From SIG77 sp045589595 (GTDB lineage Bacteria > Verrucomicrobiota > Lentisphaeria > Victivallales > UBA1829), in contig JAZNPK010000011.1 in NCBI GenBank assembly GCA_045589595.1, forward strand, positions 1-64,000: a stretch of DNA of 64,000 bases. The letters run 5' to 3'. The notes beneath the pieces were generated by a model that was given only the letters and a program-made list of their open reading frames with translations, searched no databases and was not told the origin of the DNA. Position numbers and translations under genes: made by a program. Shown piece after piece: positions 6,960 to 16,004 of this stretch (the first letter of the stretch is position 1; each line of letters opens with the position of its first letter).

Positions 6960-8009
6960 ATGAAAAAATTGCAAAACAGATTTTTGGCGAAAGATTTTAC
7001 ACTGATCGAAATGCTGACCGTGGTAGCGATCATTCTGATCCTTGTATCGCTGATGTTTCCGGCGATGAACAAACTCAAATCGCAGGCGGGGCGTCTCAAC
7101 TGTCTGAACCGCGTGAAAGATATCGCACAGATGAATCTGCGGTTCGCAGGACGGAACAACGGCGAAGTGTGTCTGACTGTCAACGCTCCCCTGAACGATG
7201 CCAAGGACCGTTCCGATGCCGGCGGTCCTCCGGGCGTGTTGATCCCCACCGCTACTTATTTCCGCTGGATGTCACGTATGGCAGAGGACGAAGCCGGATA
7301 CGCGGTGCCGCACATGTCCGCAGAATGGTGGAAATTCCTCTGTGATAATGTGCTTCCCGCCTGGAACCGCGGCGAGAACGGCTGGTTAAATACCGCACAG
7401 AAATACTGGCAGATCGAAAAAGGCGGCGAATCCCGCGCCCGTATGTGGCCGATCGATTACTATCTGGTGTACTCGCAGGGTAATTTCGGGACGAATGAAA
7501 ACGGCAGAAAAAGCGGTCGTACCTACTCCTGCTGGGCGAAAGACCTGATTACCGGCGAAGAGTATGTTGCCACCAAAATCACATCACCGATGCTTCTTGC
7601 CAATGTGGCACGCCCGGGTTTGAGAACGTATGTGACCGAACACGGCGAAGACGTCGCTGACGACAACGCATTCCATTATATCAAATTCAAAAGATATGAT
7701 CAGCAGATCGATGGCACTTATGCCAAAGGTTACGGCTATATCCCGGGCTACGGCGCCGCAGGAATCGGCAAAGAAAGTATTGAAGAAGTCGGTTACAGCG
7801 GCTATGTGCAGAGCCATAAACGCTTCCCGAAAATAAAAATCGATGTGGAAGAAGGACGTCACGAAGGCTATACCCTCCACGGATTCTTTGACGGCCATGC
7901 CGAAATGATCGATGTGGAAAGAGTCGGATCCGGTCAGCTCCCCAAAGGCGGCGATAAGGCGAAAGACCTGAAAGGTATTTACGGCTACGTCACTTCCATC
8001 GACGAATAA
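6960..8009 (+). CDS. pseudopilin-like secreted/surface protein with prepilin N-terminus
   Basis: The 349-residue protein has a class III-type prepilin leader: a basic start MKKLQNRFLAKD, then FTLIEMLTVVAIILILVSLMFPAM. That gives predicted cleavage before Phe, Glu at +5, and a hydrophobic helix. The globular part is rich in Gly/Tyr/Trp and ends with GFFDGHAEMID, resembling the C-terminal DGH motif of the large pseudopilin families expanded in Lentisphaerota and Planctomycetota. By family, it is processed by a prepilin peptidase and assembled by PilB/PilC or displayed on the surface. GAGGAG precedes the ATG by 8 bases. The pilus motor genes lie 3.5 kb downstream. The specific substrate or partner is unknown. 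Confidence 0.85.
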   Translation: MKKLQNRFLAKDFTLIEMLTVVAIILILVSLMFPAMNKLKSQAGRLNCLNRVKDIAQMNLRFAGRNNGEVCLTVNAPLNDAKDRSDAGGPPGVLIPTATYFRWMSRMAEDEAGYAVPHMSAEWWKFLCDNVLPAWNRGENGWLNTAQKYWQIEKGGESRARMWPIDYYLVYSQGNFGTNENGRKSGRTYSCWAKDLITGEEYVATKITSPMLLANVARPGLRTYVTEHGEDVADDNAFHYIKFKRYDQQIDGTYAKGYGYIPGYGAAGIGKESIEEVGYSGYVQSHKRFPKIKIDVEEGRHEGYTLHGFFDGHAEMIDVERVGSGQLPKGGDKAKDLKGIYGYVTSIDE

Positions 8010-8114
8010 CACACAGAGTGTGCCATACCAGCGTTCCGCCGCTGGACCACGGCAAGGGCTCAGCCCTTGTCGTTGAGCAGAAAACTTGCACTCTGTGCCG
8101 CCTTTTCTGCCATA

Positions 8115-8138
8115 GTCAATGTTGCAGGCAACATTGAC
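8115..8138. repeat. perfect palindrome, 11-bp arms, 2-base centre
   Basis: GTCAATGTTGC and GCAACATTGAC are separated by AG. No T-run follows, so it is not a classical intrinsic terminator. Confidence 0.8.
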
Positions 8139-8255
8139 GGAATGGAATAAAATAGAATTCCAACGCACACTGTGTGTGCCGTATAGTGTCATCGCGTAAC
8201 GCTCACGCTTACTTAATGGCACGATGAGGCAGAAAAAGCTTATCTGATTTTCACC

Positions 8256-8279
8256 GTTTTTGCAACGGGTTGCAAAAAC
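8256..8279. repeat. second perfect palindrome, 11-bp arms, 2-base centre
   Basis: GTTTTTGCAAC and GTTGCAAAAAC are separated by GG. It has the same architecture (11-2-11) as 8115-8138 but a different sequence. Confidence 0.8.
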
Positions 8280-8388
8280 TTACGGCAGAAAACACCGCAC
8301 GAAGTGCAAGTTTTCTGCTCGCGTCAAGGGCCCTGCCCTTGCTGCGGTCCAGCGGCAGTCCGCTGGTCGCGCGAAGCGCGAAATACAC

Positions 8389-9354
8389 TTATTCCTGAAC
8401 GGCGTCGAGGCTTTTGGTTCTGTCTTTCATGGGGAGTCTGCCGGCGGCGCCGGAACCTTTTACGCCGAGGAACGGGAGGTCGCGGATTTCTTCGTAGTCC
8501 TGATCGGGAACGGCTTCTCTGCCGCCTGCGACGGTGACATATCCGTTTTTCGGATCGGAGACGAGCATGGGTACGCCTGCGACTTTTATAAGGATCTTCC
8601 GTTGATCGAGTTTACCATCCAGCGTGAATACATAGTATGCGTAAACTCTGTTGCTTGCGGCGACGATCATGTGGAGACGGCTGAGGAAATCGACCTGGAG
8701 CTGTGGTCTGAATTCGGGACCGAGATCGAATGCCACGCGACGGTTTGCATAGACATTATTTTCGTCTTCGATCTTCAAATTCAGCACCTGAGCTTTTCCA
8801 GTGGAGTAGGAGATCAGGCTGTACTGGCGTTGTTCCACTTTTTTATTTTCCGCTTTATTATTTGTCAGATCGGGTACGCCGACGGGCATTTTCCAGAGAG
8901 TCACGCCGCGCACAACGGAAACATAAGTGGGATTGGAAAGGTATTCGTCCCGGAACAGACCATGTGAAACGACGGCGCGGATGCAGTATTTTCCAACGGT
9001 TCGCATATCATAATAATCGCAGAGATTGAATGTATATTCCTGCGTGGCGCCGGGGGGGATGATGCTTCCGATCAGGGGCGGGAGATTATCGGGATTGAGG
9101 GGCTGCACCATCCGTTTGCTCCGGTCGCTGTCCGGTTCGATTTCAAAGCGCAGACCGCCTTTGAGTTTATCGGTTTTTCCGAATGCGACAGCGTGAGCGG
9201 AAAAGTTCCGTATGGCGACGCGTACGAAGATCGGTTCAAAAGGCAGATAATTGAGTTGTGTGATCCGCATGGAAACGGCGAGCTGCGCGGAAAGGTCACC
9301 GATACAGCTGAAAATCAGCATAAAGAACAGGATCGCGGCGGCAAATTTTTTCAT
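8389..9354 (-). CDS. secreted protein of unknown function
   Basis: The 321-residue protein has a signal peptide (MKKFAAAILFFMLIFSCIGDLSAQ), so the ATG at 9354 is chosen over a longer frame that would overlap the upstream gene. The N-terminal half (~25-180) looks like an immunoglobulin-type beta sandwich: it contains FEPIFVRVAIRNFSAHAVAF and IPPGATQEYTFNLCDY, typical of proteins that describe required or relative values of ligands. The C-terminal half has beta-rich repeats (RLHMIVAASNRVYAYYVFTLDGKL) like a propeller or periplasmic sensor. I do not recognise the family. It follows a glycosyltransferase by a short overlap on the same strand. Confidence 0.7.
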   Translation of the reverse strand: MKKFAAAILFFMLIFSCIGDLSAQLAVSMRITQLNYLPFEPIFVRVAIRNFSAHAVAFGKTDKLKGGLRFEIEPDSDRSKRMVQPLNPDNLPPLIGSIIPPGATQEYTFNLCDYYDMRTVGKYCIRAVVSHGLFRDEYLSNPTYVSVVRGVTLWKMPVGVPDLTNNKAENKKVEQRQYSLISYSTGKAQVLNLKIEDENNVYANRRVAFDLGPEFRPQLQVDFLSRLHMIVAASNRVYAYYVFTLDGKLDQRKILIKVAGVPMLVSDPKNGYVTVAGGREAVPDQDYEEIRDLPFLGVKGSGAAGRLPMKDRTKSLDAVQE

Positions 9355-9370
9355 AGTCGGAGTTTCCTTT

Positions 9371-10420
9371 TTACGATTTCCGGTTGAGCATGAGGTCGAT
9401 GGCTGCATTTGCGGCAGTATCGGGACGGAGTAATTGATGACATTTCATATCGGGACATACCCGGTTGAAACAGCAGATACAATCCAGATCGGGCTGAATG
9501 GTGATACTGTTTTCGGAATATGGTCCGGTCAGCTCAGGATCAGTGGGACCGAAGGGGGCGACCACCGGGACATTCAGAGCGGCGGCAATGTGCATCGGTC
9601 CGCTGTCGTTGCAGAGGAAAATACTGCATTTCCGGATCAGTTCCACCAGGGGGCCGAGGCGCGTTTTACCGCAGAGATCTGTGGCGGAAGCGGGATCATC
9701 CAGCAATTTCCGGATGGCTGCGGCAGCGGGATGTTCATCATTTGTTCCCATCAGCAGAACATGCGCTTCGGGGAAGCGTTCCATCAGCCGTTTGACCACG
9801 CTTGCGAAATAGGTCGGCGGCCAGCATTTGGACTGCCATCTTGCACCCGGCGCGACGCCGATAAACATTTTTCCTTCCGGGATCCCCTCCTGCGCCAGAA
9901 TATCTTCCGCTTCCAGCAGGAAACCGGGATCCACCGCCAACGGTGCGGAGAAATGAACTTTATTCACATCCAGCCCCAGAAAACCTGCAATGATCTCGTT
10001 ATTGCGTACCACGGCGTGCTGTCCGGGTGTGCGGACGATTTTTTTCGAGTAGAAGAACCGGGCGGCTTTTTCCCGCGGATCATCGGGTCCGGCATGGATC
10101 TTTGCTTTTGCAATGGACCCGAAATATGCGCTGCGCATCAATCCCTGCAGATCGATCACCGCATCGTATTTTGTCTGACGCAATTCTTTGCGGAGTTTCA
10201 GATAGGACGGCAGAAACGAACCGAAGGAACCGAGCGCCTTGCGGTCAAAAATGATCGACCGTTCCACGCAGGGGAGATAACAGAGCAGTTGTGCGAACGC
10301 CGGATGGATCAGCCAGTCTGCCGTTCCTTTTGTTTTGCGACAGAGTGCAGAGACCGCCGGAAATGCGTGAAGAACATCGCCCAGACTGCTCGGTTTGACG
10401 ATCAGAAACCTGCTGCTCAT
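9371..10420 (-). CDS. glycosyltransferase family 9 (LPS heptosyltransferase-like)
   Basis: GT9 enzymes transfer heptose from ADP-heptose to lipid A-core on the cytoplasmic face. In this 349-residue protein the N-terminal FLIVKPSSLGDVLHAFPAVSAL is the family start motif with the nucleotide-site Gly-Asp. The C-terminal half has IGVAPGARWQSKCWPPTYFA and CNDSGPMHIAAALNVPVVAPFGPTDPELTGPY, the donor-binding signature. The match is closest to WaaC/RfaF-type heptosyltransferases. Substrate is inferred from family only; core oligosaccharides differ in this phylum. It lies 10 bases after the metallophosphoesterase gene and probably shares its transcript. Confidence 0.85.
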   Translation of the reverse strand: MSSRFLIVKPSSLGDVLHAFPAVSALCRKTKGTADWLIHPAFAQLLCYLPCVERSIIFDRKALGSFGSFLPSYLKLRKELRQTKYDAVIDLQGLMRSAYFGSIAKAKIHAGPDDPREKAARFFYSKKIVRTPGQHAVVRNNEIIAGFLGLDVNKVHFSAPLAVDPGFLLEAEDILAQEGIPEGKMFIGVAPGARWQSKCWPPTYFASVVKRLMERFPEAHVLLMGTNDEHPAAAAIRKLLDDPASATDLCGKTRLGPLVELIRKCSIFLCNDSGPMHIAAALNVPVVAPFGPTDPELTGPYSENSITIQPDLDCICCFNRVCPDMKCHQLLRPDTAANAAIDLMLNRKS

Positions 10421-10430
10421 GAAAACAAGC

Positions 10431-11234
10431 TCAACTTCCTATGCCGAGCCGGTAGGACAACCGTTCGGGCAACCCGGCGGCAATGATCTTCTGCTGGGCA
10501 GATCCAATGTCGTAGGGAACAACATAGCGCGTAATGACTCTTGCTTCGGAATCAAAAACGGCGAAAGATGCGCGCGGATCCCGGTTCCGGGGCTGTCCAA
10601 CGCTGCCGACATTGACAAGATATTTGTATCCCGGCTGCATTTCGAGGGGGAATTCCCCATCTTTCAGGGCGGTTTCCGCATCCACCTGGGGACTTGCCCA
10701 TTCCGGAACTTCCTCAATGGGTTTTCCGGCGTGGAGGATCACCGGTTTCTTGCAGAAGACCAGCGGTACATGGGAATGACCGCAGAAACAGAGGGGCGTA
10801 AACTGATACGTGAAGTTGTCGGCGGCATGATGGGTGTCGAAAATATAACCCCACGCTTCCGGACTGTCCAATGTGGCATGGACGACGGTGAAATTGGAGC
10901 CGCGGGGCGTGACACGCATCGGCAGATTTGCCAGATAGTAACGGTCATCCCGGCTCAACTGGTGTTTTGTCCACAGGATCGCGGCGCGGGCGTGCTGATT
11001 GAATCCTTCCATGATCTCGTCATGGTTGGATGCAAATTCATCGTGATTCCCCTTTACCACGGCAATAGGATTGAGGGAACGGAGCAAATCCAGACATTCC
11101 ACCGGGTTCGCGCCGTAGCCGACTGTATCTCCGAGGGATATATACTGATCCACGCCCAGTTCTGTGCATTTGGCGAGAACCGCCTGAAACGCCTCCAGAT
11201 TGGCATGAATATCACTCAGGATCGCGTACTTCAT
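10431..11234 (-). CDS. calcineurin-like metallophosphoesterase
   Basis: The 267-residue protein has all five metallophosphoesterase motifs: DIHAN near the N-terminus (ILSDIHANLEAF), GDTVGYG, GNHDE, a middle His, and GHSHVPLVF near the C-terminus. Such proteins bind two metal ions and hydrolyse phosphomono- or diesters. The subfamily is the MJ0936/YfcE-like group with the ApaH-type start; the substrate cannot be read from sequence. It is the first gene of a three-gene minus-strand set with the GT9 gene and a secreted protein. Confidence 0.85.
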   Translation of the reverse strand: MKYAILSDIHANLEAFQAVLAKCTELGVDQYISLGDTVGYGANPVECLDLLRSLNPIAVVKGNHDEFASNHDEIMEGFNQHARAAILWTKHQLSRDDRYYLANLPMRVTPRGSNFTVVHATLDSPEAWGYIFDTHHAADNFTYQFTPLCFCGHSHVPLVFCKKPVILHAGKPIEEVPEWASPQVDAETALKDGEFPLEMQPGYKYLVNVGSVGQPRNRDPRASFAVFDSEARVITRYVVPYDIGSAQQKIIAAGLPERLSYRLGIGS

Positions 11235-11374
11235 TTCTCTTCTCTTTCAAAACTTGGTTGACAACTGCTGATGAAACAATGGAAATATAACCCCCTTTTT
11301 ACAATATGAAAGTGCAGATTGCGAAAAAAATGCAATTTTCTTTCCTGTTTTTTCAGAAAAAGCGTAAAAAGCGC

Positions 11375-11403
11375 TTGAAAATTGTGCAAATCGGTTTTAT
11401 GTT
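11375..11403 (+). promoter_or_regulatory. sigma-70-type promoter for the pilus motor operon
   Basis: TTGAAA (11375-11380), a 17-base spacer and TATGTT (11398-11403) lie 55 bases before the pilB GTG. A second TTGACA further upstream (about 11263) lacks a well-spaced -10. Confidence 0.4.
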
Positions 11404-11458
11404 TCACTGTGCGATTATTATCGATTTTTTACGAGACGAAAGGATAAAGGTATTCACC

Positions 11459-13162
11459 GTGGCGGAGAACAGCGATTACATTTTGGAGCTCCTGACCGAA
11501 TATGGCATGGTCACAGAGGAGCAGATCGATGAAGGATGGCAGAAAGTAGCCGATTCCGACGGAAGATTGGATATCGTCGATGCACTCCTGGAACTGCATT
11601 ATATCGAACAGAGCGATATGATGGCGATGCTCGCCCAGCAATATGGGCTTGAAACACTCGACCTGACCGGTTACGAGATCCCGGAAGAAGTTCTTGCTTC
11701 CGTTCCCGCTGAGGTGGTGCGGCAGTATAAAGTCGTTCCCGTGATGCTGCACGATGATGTGCTGACCATTGCCATGAGCGACCCCACTGACATGGAAACG
11801 CTGGACAGCCTCCGGTATGTGTTGAACCGCGATGTGGAAGCCGTTATCTCCCCTATCGAACAGATCCAGAAAGTGATCGACCAGCACTACGGGACCCTCG
11901 CGGACTCCGTCAACAACCTGCTCGACGGCATGGAAACCGGCGATCTTGAACAGGTTGAAGATGCCGATACCGGCAATGAAGCCACCGGCGATGATGCGCC
12001 GATCATCCGTCTGGTGTACCTGCTCATCACAGAAGCATACAAACTCAAAGCATCGGATATTCATCTGGAACCGATGGAAAAACGGTTCCGCGTCCGCTAC
12101 CGTATCGACGGTGTGCTGCGGGAAATGGAAAGTCCCCCGAAATATCTGCAGGCGAACATCATCTCCCGTATCAAGATCATGTCCCGTATGGATATTTCCG
12201 AAAAGCGTATCCCGCAGGACGGCCGTATTCAGGTGCGGGTGCAGAACAATGATATTGACTTGCGTGTATCTGACATCCCCACAACGCACGGCGAAAGTAT
12301 CGTCATGCGTATTCTCGACAAGAGCAGTATCCAGCTGGATATCCCCCAGCTCGGTTTCTATACGGACGACCAGGAAAAAGTCGATAAGATCATCGGCTTC
12401 CCGGACGGTATCTTCCTCGTGACCGGACCGACGGGTTCCGGCAAGACCACCAGTCTTTACGCCTTCCTGAACGCCATCAACACGCCCAACCGCAAGATCA
12501 TTACGGTGGAAGACCCGGTGGAATATCAGCTGGCGGGTATCAATCAGGTGCAGGTGAACGCCCAGGTGCAGATGACCTTCGCCAATGCCCTCCGCGCAAT
12601 GTTGCGTCAGGCGCCGAACATCATCATGGTTGGTGAAATCCGAGACCTGGAAACTGCCGAAATCGCCATCAACGCATCACTTACCGGTCACCTTGTGTTC
12701 AGTACGCTCCACACCAACGACGCGCCCAGTGCTGTGACGCGACTGATCGATATGGGCGTCAAGCCCTTCCTTGTGGCATCTTCTGTACGGGCGATCATGG
12801 CACAGCGTCTTGTGCGCCGCGTCTGCAAAAAATGCGCCGCGCCGTACACGCCCACGCCGGATGAGATCCGACTCCTCGGTCTGGATGAGGATTTTGTCAA
12901 AAATTCACAGTTCAAGAAGGGCCGCGGCTGTTCCGCCTGCGGCAATACCGGGTATAAAGGACGTATGGGTATCTATGAGATCTTCATTCTCGGTGAAGAG
13001 ATCCAGAACCTGATTTACAGCAAGGCTGCATCCAATGTGATCCGTGACGCCGCACGGAAGAGCGGGATGAGAACTCTGCGCGAAGACGGCCTCCGCAAAG
13101 CTGCGGCAGGTACGACCACCCTTGAAGAAGTCCTTGCCACCACCATCGGCGACGCGAACTAA
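11459..13162 (+). CDS. pilB: PilB/GspE-type assembly ATPase (first copy)
   Basis: This is a hexameric cytoplasmic ATPase powering pilin or pseudopilin assembly, 567 residues from the GTG at 11459. That start is chosen because AAAGG lies 8 bases before it and the protein aligns from ENSDYILELLTEYG; the longer frame begins with an unlikely Lys/Phe-rich stretch. A MshEN-type N-terminal domain (~1-150) is followed by the secretion ATPase core with Walker A GPTGSGKT (~323), Walker B IIMVGE (~388), His-box residues, and the zinc tetracysteine CKKC (~455)/CSAC (~490). It is the first gene of a tight pilB-pilB-pilT-pilC run. Confidence 0.93.
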   Translation: MAENSDYILELLTEYGMVTEEQIDEGWQKVADSDGRLDIVDALLELHYIEQSDMMAMLAQQYGLETLDLTGYEIPEEVLASVPAEVVRQYKVVPVMLHDDVLTIAMSDPTDMETLDSLRYVLNRDVEAVISPIEQIQKVIDQHYGTLADSVNNLLDGMETGDLEQVEDADTGNEATGDDAPIIRLVYLLITEAYKLKASDIHLEPMEKRFRVRYRIDGVLREMESPPKYLQANIISRIKIMSRMDISEKRIPQDGRIQVRVQNNDIDLRVSDIPTTHGESIVMRILDKSSIQLDIPQLGFYTDDQEKVDKIIGFPDGIFLVTGPTGSGKTTSLYAFLNAINTPNRKIITVEDPVEYQLAGINQVQVNAQVQMTFANALRAMLRQAPNIIMVGEIRDLETAEIAINASLTGHLVFSTLHTNDAPSAVTRLIDMGVKPFLVASSVRAIMAQRLVRRVCKKCAAPYTPTPDEIRLLGLDEDFVKNSQFKKGRGCSACGNTGYKGRMGIYEIFILGEEIQNLIYSKAASNVIRDAARKSGMRTLREDGLRKAAAGTTTLEEVLATTIGDAN

Positions 13163-13188
13163 TCTACAACGACGGAGAGAATGTAAAG

Positions 13189-14871
13189 ATGTTGGACCCG
13201 GAAAGTCAGTCCCTGAAAGATATCGTCCTCGCCAGCAATATGGTGACCAAAGACCAGTTGATCGAGGTGGAGGAAGAATACGCCCGTACAGCCAAACCCC
13301 TGAAAGAACTTCTGATCAACTATGAGATCCTGACCGAAGAACAGATCCTGGACCTGATCGCGTCCAGTCTGGGAATGGAGATCGTGGATCTCAGCCAGAT
13401 GGAGATCGAAAAAAGCATCATCGACCTGATCCCGGCTGATAATGCCCGTATGCTCGGCGCGATCCCGTTGGCATTTGACGGTATGACGATCACGGTCGCC
13501 GTCCGCAACCCCCTGAACTATCAGATCGCCGACGAACTGCGCTTCATGCTCGGCAAAGATGTGATGACCGTAGTGGCATCCGAAGCACAGATCGACAGCT
13601 GTCTGGAAAAATATTATCCCCTCGATCTCGGCTCCATGCACGAAATGCTGGAAGAGATGAATCTGCAGGACGGCCTCAGCTCCCTGACGGATATTGATGC
13701 GGAAAGTGCTGCAAATGAAGCCCCGATCATCAAATTCGTGGACGCAGTTCTGTATCAGGCGGTGAAAGATAAAGCGTCTGACATCCATTTTGAGCCGTTT
13801 GAAAAAGAATTCAAGATCCGTTACCGTATCGACGGTGCGCTTTATGAAATGGCGCCTCCGCCCAAAAATCTGGCAGTTCCCGTGATCAGCCGTGTGAAGA
13901 TCATGTCCAGTCTGAACATTTCCGAACGCCGGAAACCTCAGGACGGCCGTATCCAACTGAAAGTTGCCGGGAACCCCATCGACCTCCGTGTATCCACGCT
14001 GCCGACTCAGTTCGGGGAATCCGTGGTGCTTCGTGTGCTTGACCGCTCGGTTGTGAACCTGGACCTGGATATGCTCGGTATCAACGAACAGGTCCTTGCG
14101 AAGATCCGCGACATCATTTCCATGCCGAACGGTATCTTCATCATTACCGGTCCTACCGGGTCCGGTAAGACCACCACCCTGTACTCCGCGCTCAAGGAGA
14201 TCAACAAGGTGCAGGACAAGATCCTGACGGCGGAAGACCCTGTGGAATACGACTTGGAAGGGATCGTTCAGGTGCCGATCAACGATGCCATCGGGATGAC
14301 CTTCGCCGCCGCGCTCCGTGCGTTCCTTCGTCAGGACCCGGACATTATCATGCTCGGTGAAACCCGAGACCTTGAATCTGCTGAAATGGCGGTTCAGGCA
14401 TCGCTTACGGGACACCTTGTGTTCACGACCCTACACACCAACGACGCCGCCGGTGCCATTACCCGACTGGTGGATATGGGCGTGGAACCCTTCCTTATCA
14501 CATCGTCTCTGATCGGGATCCTCGGTCAGCGTCTTATCCGTAAGATCTGTACCGGCTGTAAAACGGCGTTTACGCCCACGGACGACGACCTTGCGGCGCT
14601 GGGGCTGAAACGGTCCGATATCGGCGACAATAAATTCTATTACGGCAAGGGCTGCAGTCTCTGTCAGAATACCGGTTACAAAGGCCGGAAAGCCATTACG
14701 GAACTGCTTGCCATGAACTCCAAGATCAACGATCTGGTGCTTCAGAATGCACCGACCATCGTCATCCGCGATAAAGCCCGTGAACTCGGCATGGAAACCA
14801 TGCGTGAAGACGGTATCCGCGCCATTCTCAATGGTGAAACGACGATGGAAGAGATCCTGAAATATACATAA
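13189..14871 (+). CDS. pilB: PilB/GspE-type assembly ATPase (second copy)
   Basis: This second full-length ATPase (560 residues) lies 26 bases after the first. It again has a MshEN-like N-terminus (LASNMVTKDQLIEVEEEYA), Walker A GPTGSGKT (~320), Walker B IIMLGE, and zinc cysteines CTGC (~453) and CSLC (~488). It differs throughout from the first copy, so it is not a recent duplicate. Two assembly ATPases in tandem may serve different pseudopilins or form mixed hexamers; which applies cannot be decided from sequence. All catalytic motifs are intact. Confidence 0.93.
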   Translation: MLDPESQSLKDIVLASNMVTKDQLIEVEEEYARTAKPLKELLINYEILTEEQILDLIASSLGMEIVDLSQMEIEKSIIDLIPADNARMLGAIPLAFDGMTITVAVRNPLNYQIADELRFMLGKDVMTVVASEAQIDSCLEKYYPLDLGSMHEMLEEMNLQDGLSSLTDIDAESAANEAPIIKFVDAVLYQAVKDKASDIHFEPFEKEFKIRYRIDGALYEMAPPPKNLAVPVISRVKIMSSLNISERRKPQDGRIQLKVAGNPIDLRVSTLPTQFGESVVLRVLDRSVVNLDLDMLGINEQVLAKIRDIISMPNGIFIITGPTGSGKTTTLYSALKEINKVQDKILTAEDPVEYDLEGIVQVPINDAIGMTFAAALRAFLRQDPDIIMLGETRDLESAEMAVQASLTGHLVFTTLHTNDAAGAITRLVDMGVEPFLITSSLIGILGQRLIRKICTGCKTAFTPTDDDLAALGLKRSDIGDNKFYYGKGCSLCQNTGYKGRKAITELLAMNSKINDLVLQNAPTIVIRDKARELGMETMREDGIRAILNGETTMEEILKYT

Positions 14872-14898
14872 TCTTATCCGGAAAGGTGATTTTGCATC

Positions 14899-15960
14899 AT
14901 GGTCGAAATGAATGAACTCCTCCAGGTGGTCGTGGATGAAGGCGCCAGTGACCTGCATCTTGAAGTCGGTGCCGCGCCGGTCGTACGTCTCCACGGCGCA
15001 ATGACCCAGCTTGAACTGCCCCCGCTGCAGCCGGAAGATACGGAACGGCTCATCCGCTCCATCGCCAATGAAAAACAGATCGAACAACTTATGACACAGG
15101 GCGGTTCCGACTTCGGTATCCCCTTCGGTGATCAAGCCCGTTTCCGTGTCAGTATTTTTCAACAGAAGGGATACTGGGGCGGCGTTCTCCGTCAGATCCC
15201 CAATACGCTCCTGCCGCTGGAAAAACTGGGATTGCCGCCCAGTATCAAGGACCTGCTTTACAAACCCCGCGGTCTGATCCTTGTGACGGGTCCCACCGGG
15301 TCCGGTAAATCTACAACTCTGGCTTCGCTGCTGGATATCATCAACTCGGAACGTGCGTGCCACATCATCACGGTGGAAGACCCCATCGAATTTTATCACA
15401 AGCACAAACAGAGTATTGTGATGCAGCGTGAGATCGGGGCGGACGTGCCGAGTTTTGCGGAAGCGCTCCGCCGCGCACTGCGTCAGGACCCCGATATCAT
15501 CCTCGTGGGGGAAATGCGCGACCTGGAAACCATTGAAGCCGCTATTACCGCTGCGGAAACCGGGCATCTGGTGTTCGGTACGCTGCATACCACCGGCGCC
15601 GCACGGACAGTTGACCGTATCGTTGACGCATTCCCCACCAATCAGCAGGCGCAGATCCGTACGCAGCTCGCCTCATCGCTGGTGGCGGTGATCTCGCAGG
15701 TGCTTCTGCCCCGCGCTGACAGACCCGGCCGTGTGGCGGCGTTTGAGATCATGATCTCCACTCCGTCCATTCAGGCGTTGATCCGTGACAACAAGACGTA
15801 CCGCATCACTTCAGACATCCAGACCGGTGCAAAATACGGTATGAATACGCTGGATGCTCATCTGGCGGACCTTTACAGGACCGGTGCGATCACATACGGT
15901 GACATGATCACGATGGCGCAGGACAAAGAAGGTATTCTCGGTCTGCTCGGAATGAAGTAA
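14899..15960 (+). CDS. pilT: PilT-type retraction ATPase
   Basis: The 353-residue length and the start MNELLQVVVDEGASDLHLEVG match PilT, which lacks the long N-terminal domain and the zinc cysteines of PilB. It has Walker A GPTGSGKS (~130), Walker B IILVGEMRD, and the PilT-specific C-terminal motif region IQALIRDNK (AIRNLIRE-like). PilT depolymerises pili, driving twitching and DNA uptake. Its presence favours a true retractable type IV pilus rather than only a type II secretion system. It lies 27 bases after the second pilB. Confidence 0.93.
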   Translation: MVEMNELLQVVVDEGASDLHLEVGAAPVVRLHGAMTQLELPPLQPEDTERLIRSIANEKQIEQLMTQGGSDFGIPFGDQARFRVSIFQQKGYWGGVLRQIPNTLLPLEKLGLPPSIKDLLYKPRGLILVTGPTGSGKSTTLASLLDIINSERACHIITVEDPIEFYHKHKQSIVMQREIGADVPSFAEALRRALRQDPDIILVGEMRDLETIEAAITAAETGHLVFGTLHTTGAARTVDRIVDAFPTNQQAQIRTQLASSLVAVISQVLLPRADRPGRVAAFEIMISTPSIQALIRDNKTYRITSDIQTGAKYGMNTLDAHLADLYRTGAITYGDMITMAQDKEGILGLLGMK

Positions 15961-16004
15961 TACCGGAACCACGAATCAGAAACGTTAACAGAAGGAGTTG
16001 AAAT

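Larger units (their letters stand above)
8010..8388. repeat. 379-bp intergenic block of nested inverted repeats
   Basis: No gene is supported here. The outer arms, 8039-8099 and 8297-8355, are imperfect inverted copies of a ~60-bp unit. The longest perfect match is GAGCAGAAAACTTGCAC (8075-8091) against 8304-8320, and CCGCTGGACC (8039-8048) matches 8346-8355. Each arm holds its own CAAGGGC/GCCCTTG hairpin. Between the arms are further palindromes, including GCACAC-TG-TGTGTGC near 8165-8179. The block sits between convergent genes, where it could end transcription from both sides. It resembles a REP/BIME-type composite element. Confidence 0.75.

Noticed and set aside
8115..8279. Palindromes at 8115-8138 and 8256-8279 as intrinsic terminators
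   Set aside because: Neither is followed by a T-run on either strand, and the 2-base centres are too tight for good RNA loops.
8260..8967. A 235-codon plus-strand frame inside the palindrome block
   Set aside because: It starts in repeats and runs opposite the secreted-protein gene; no RBS or family.
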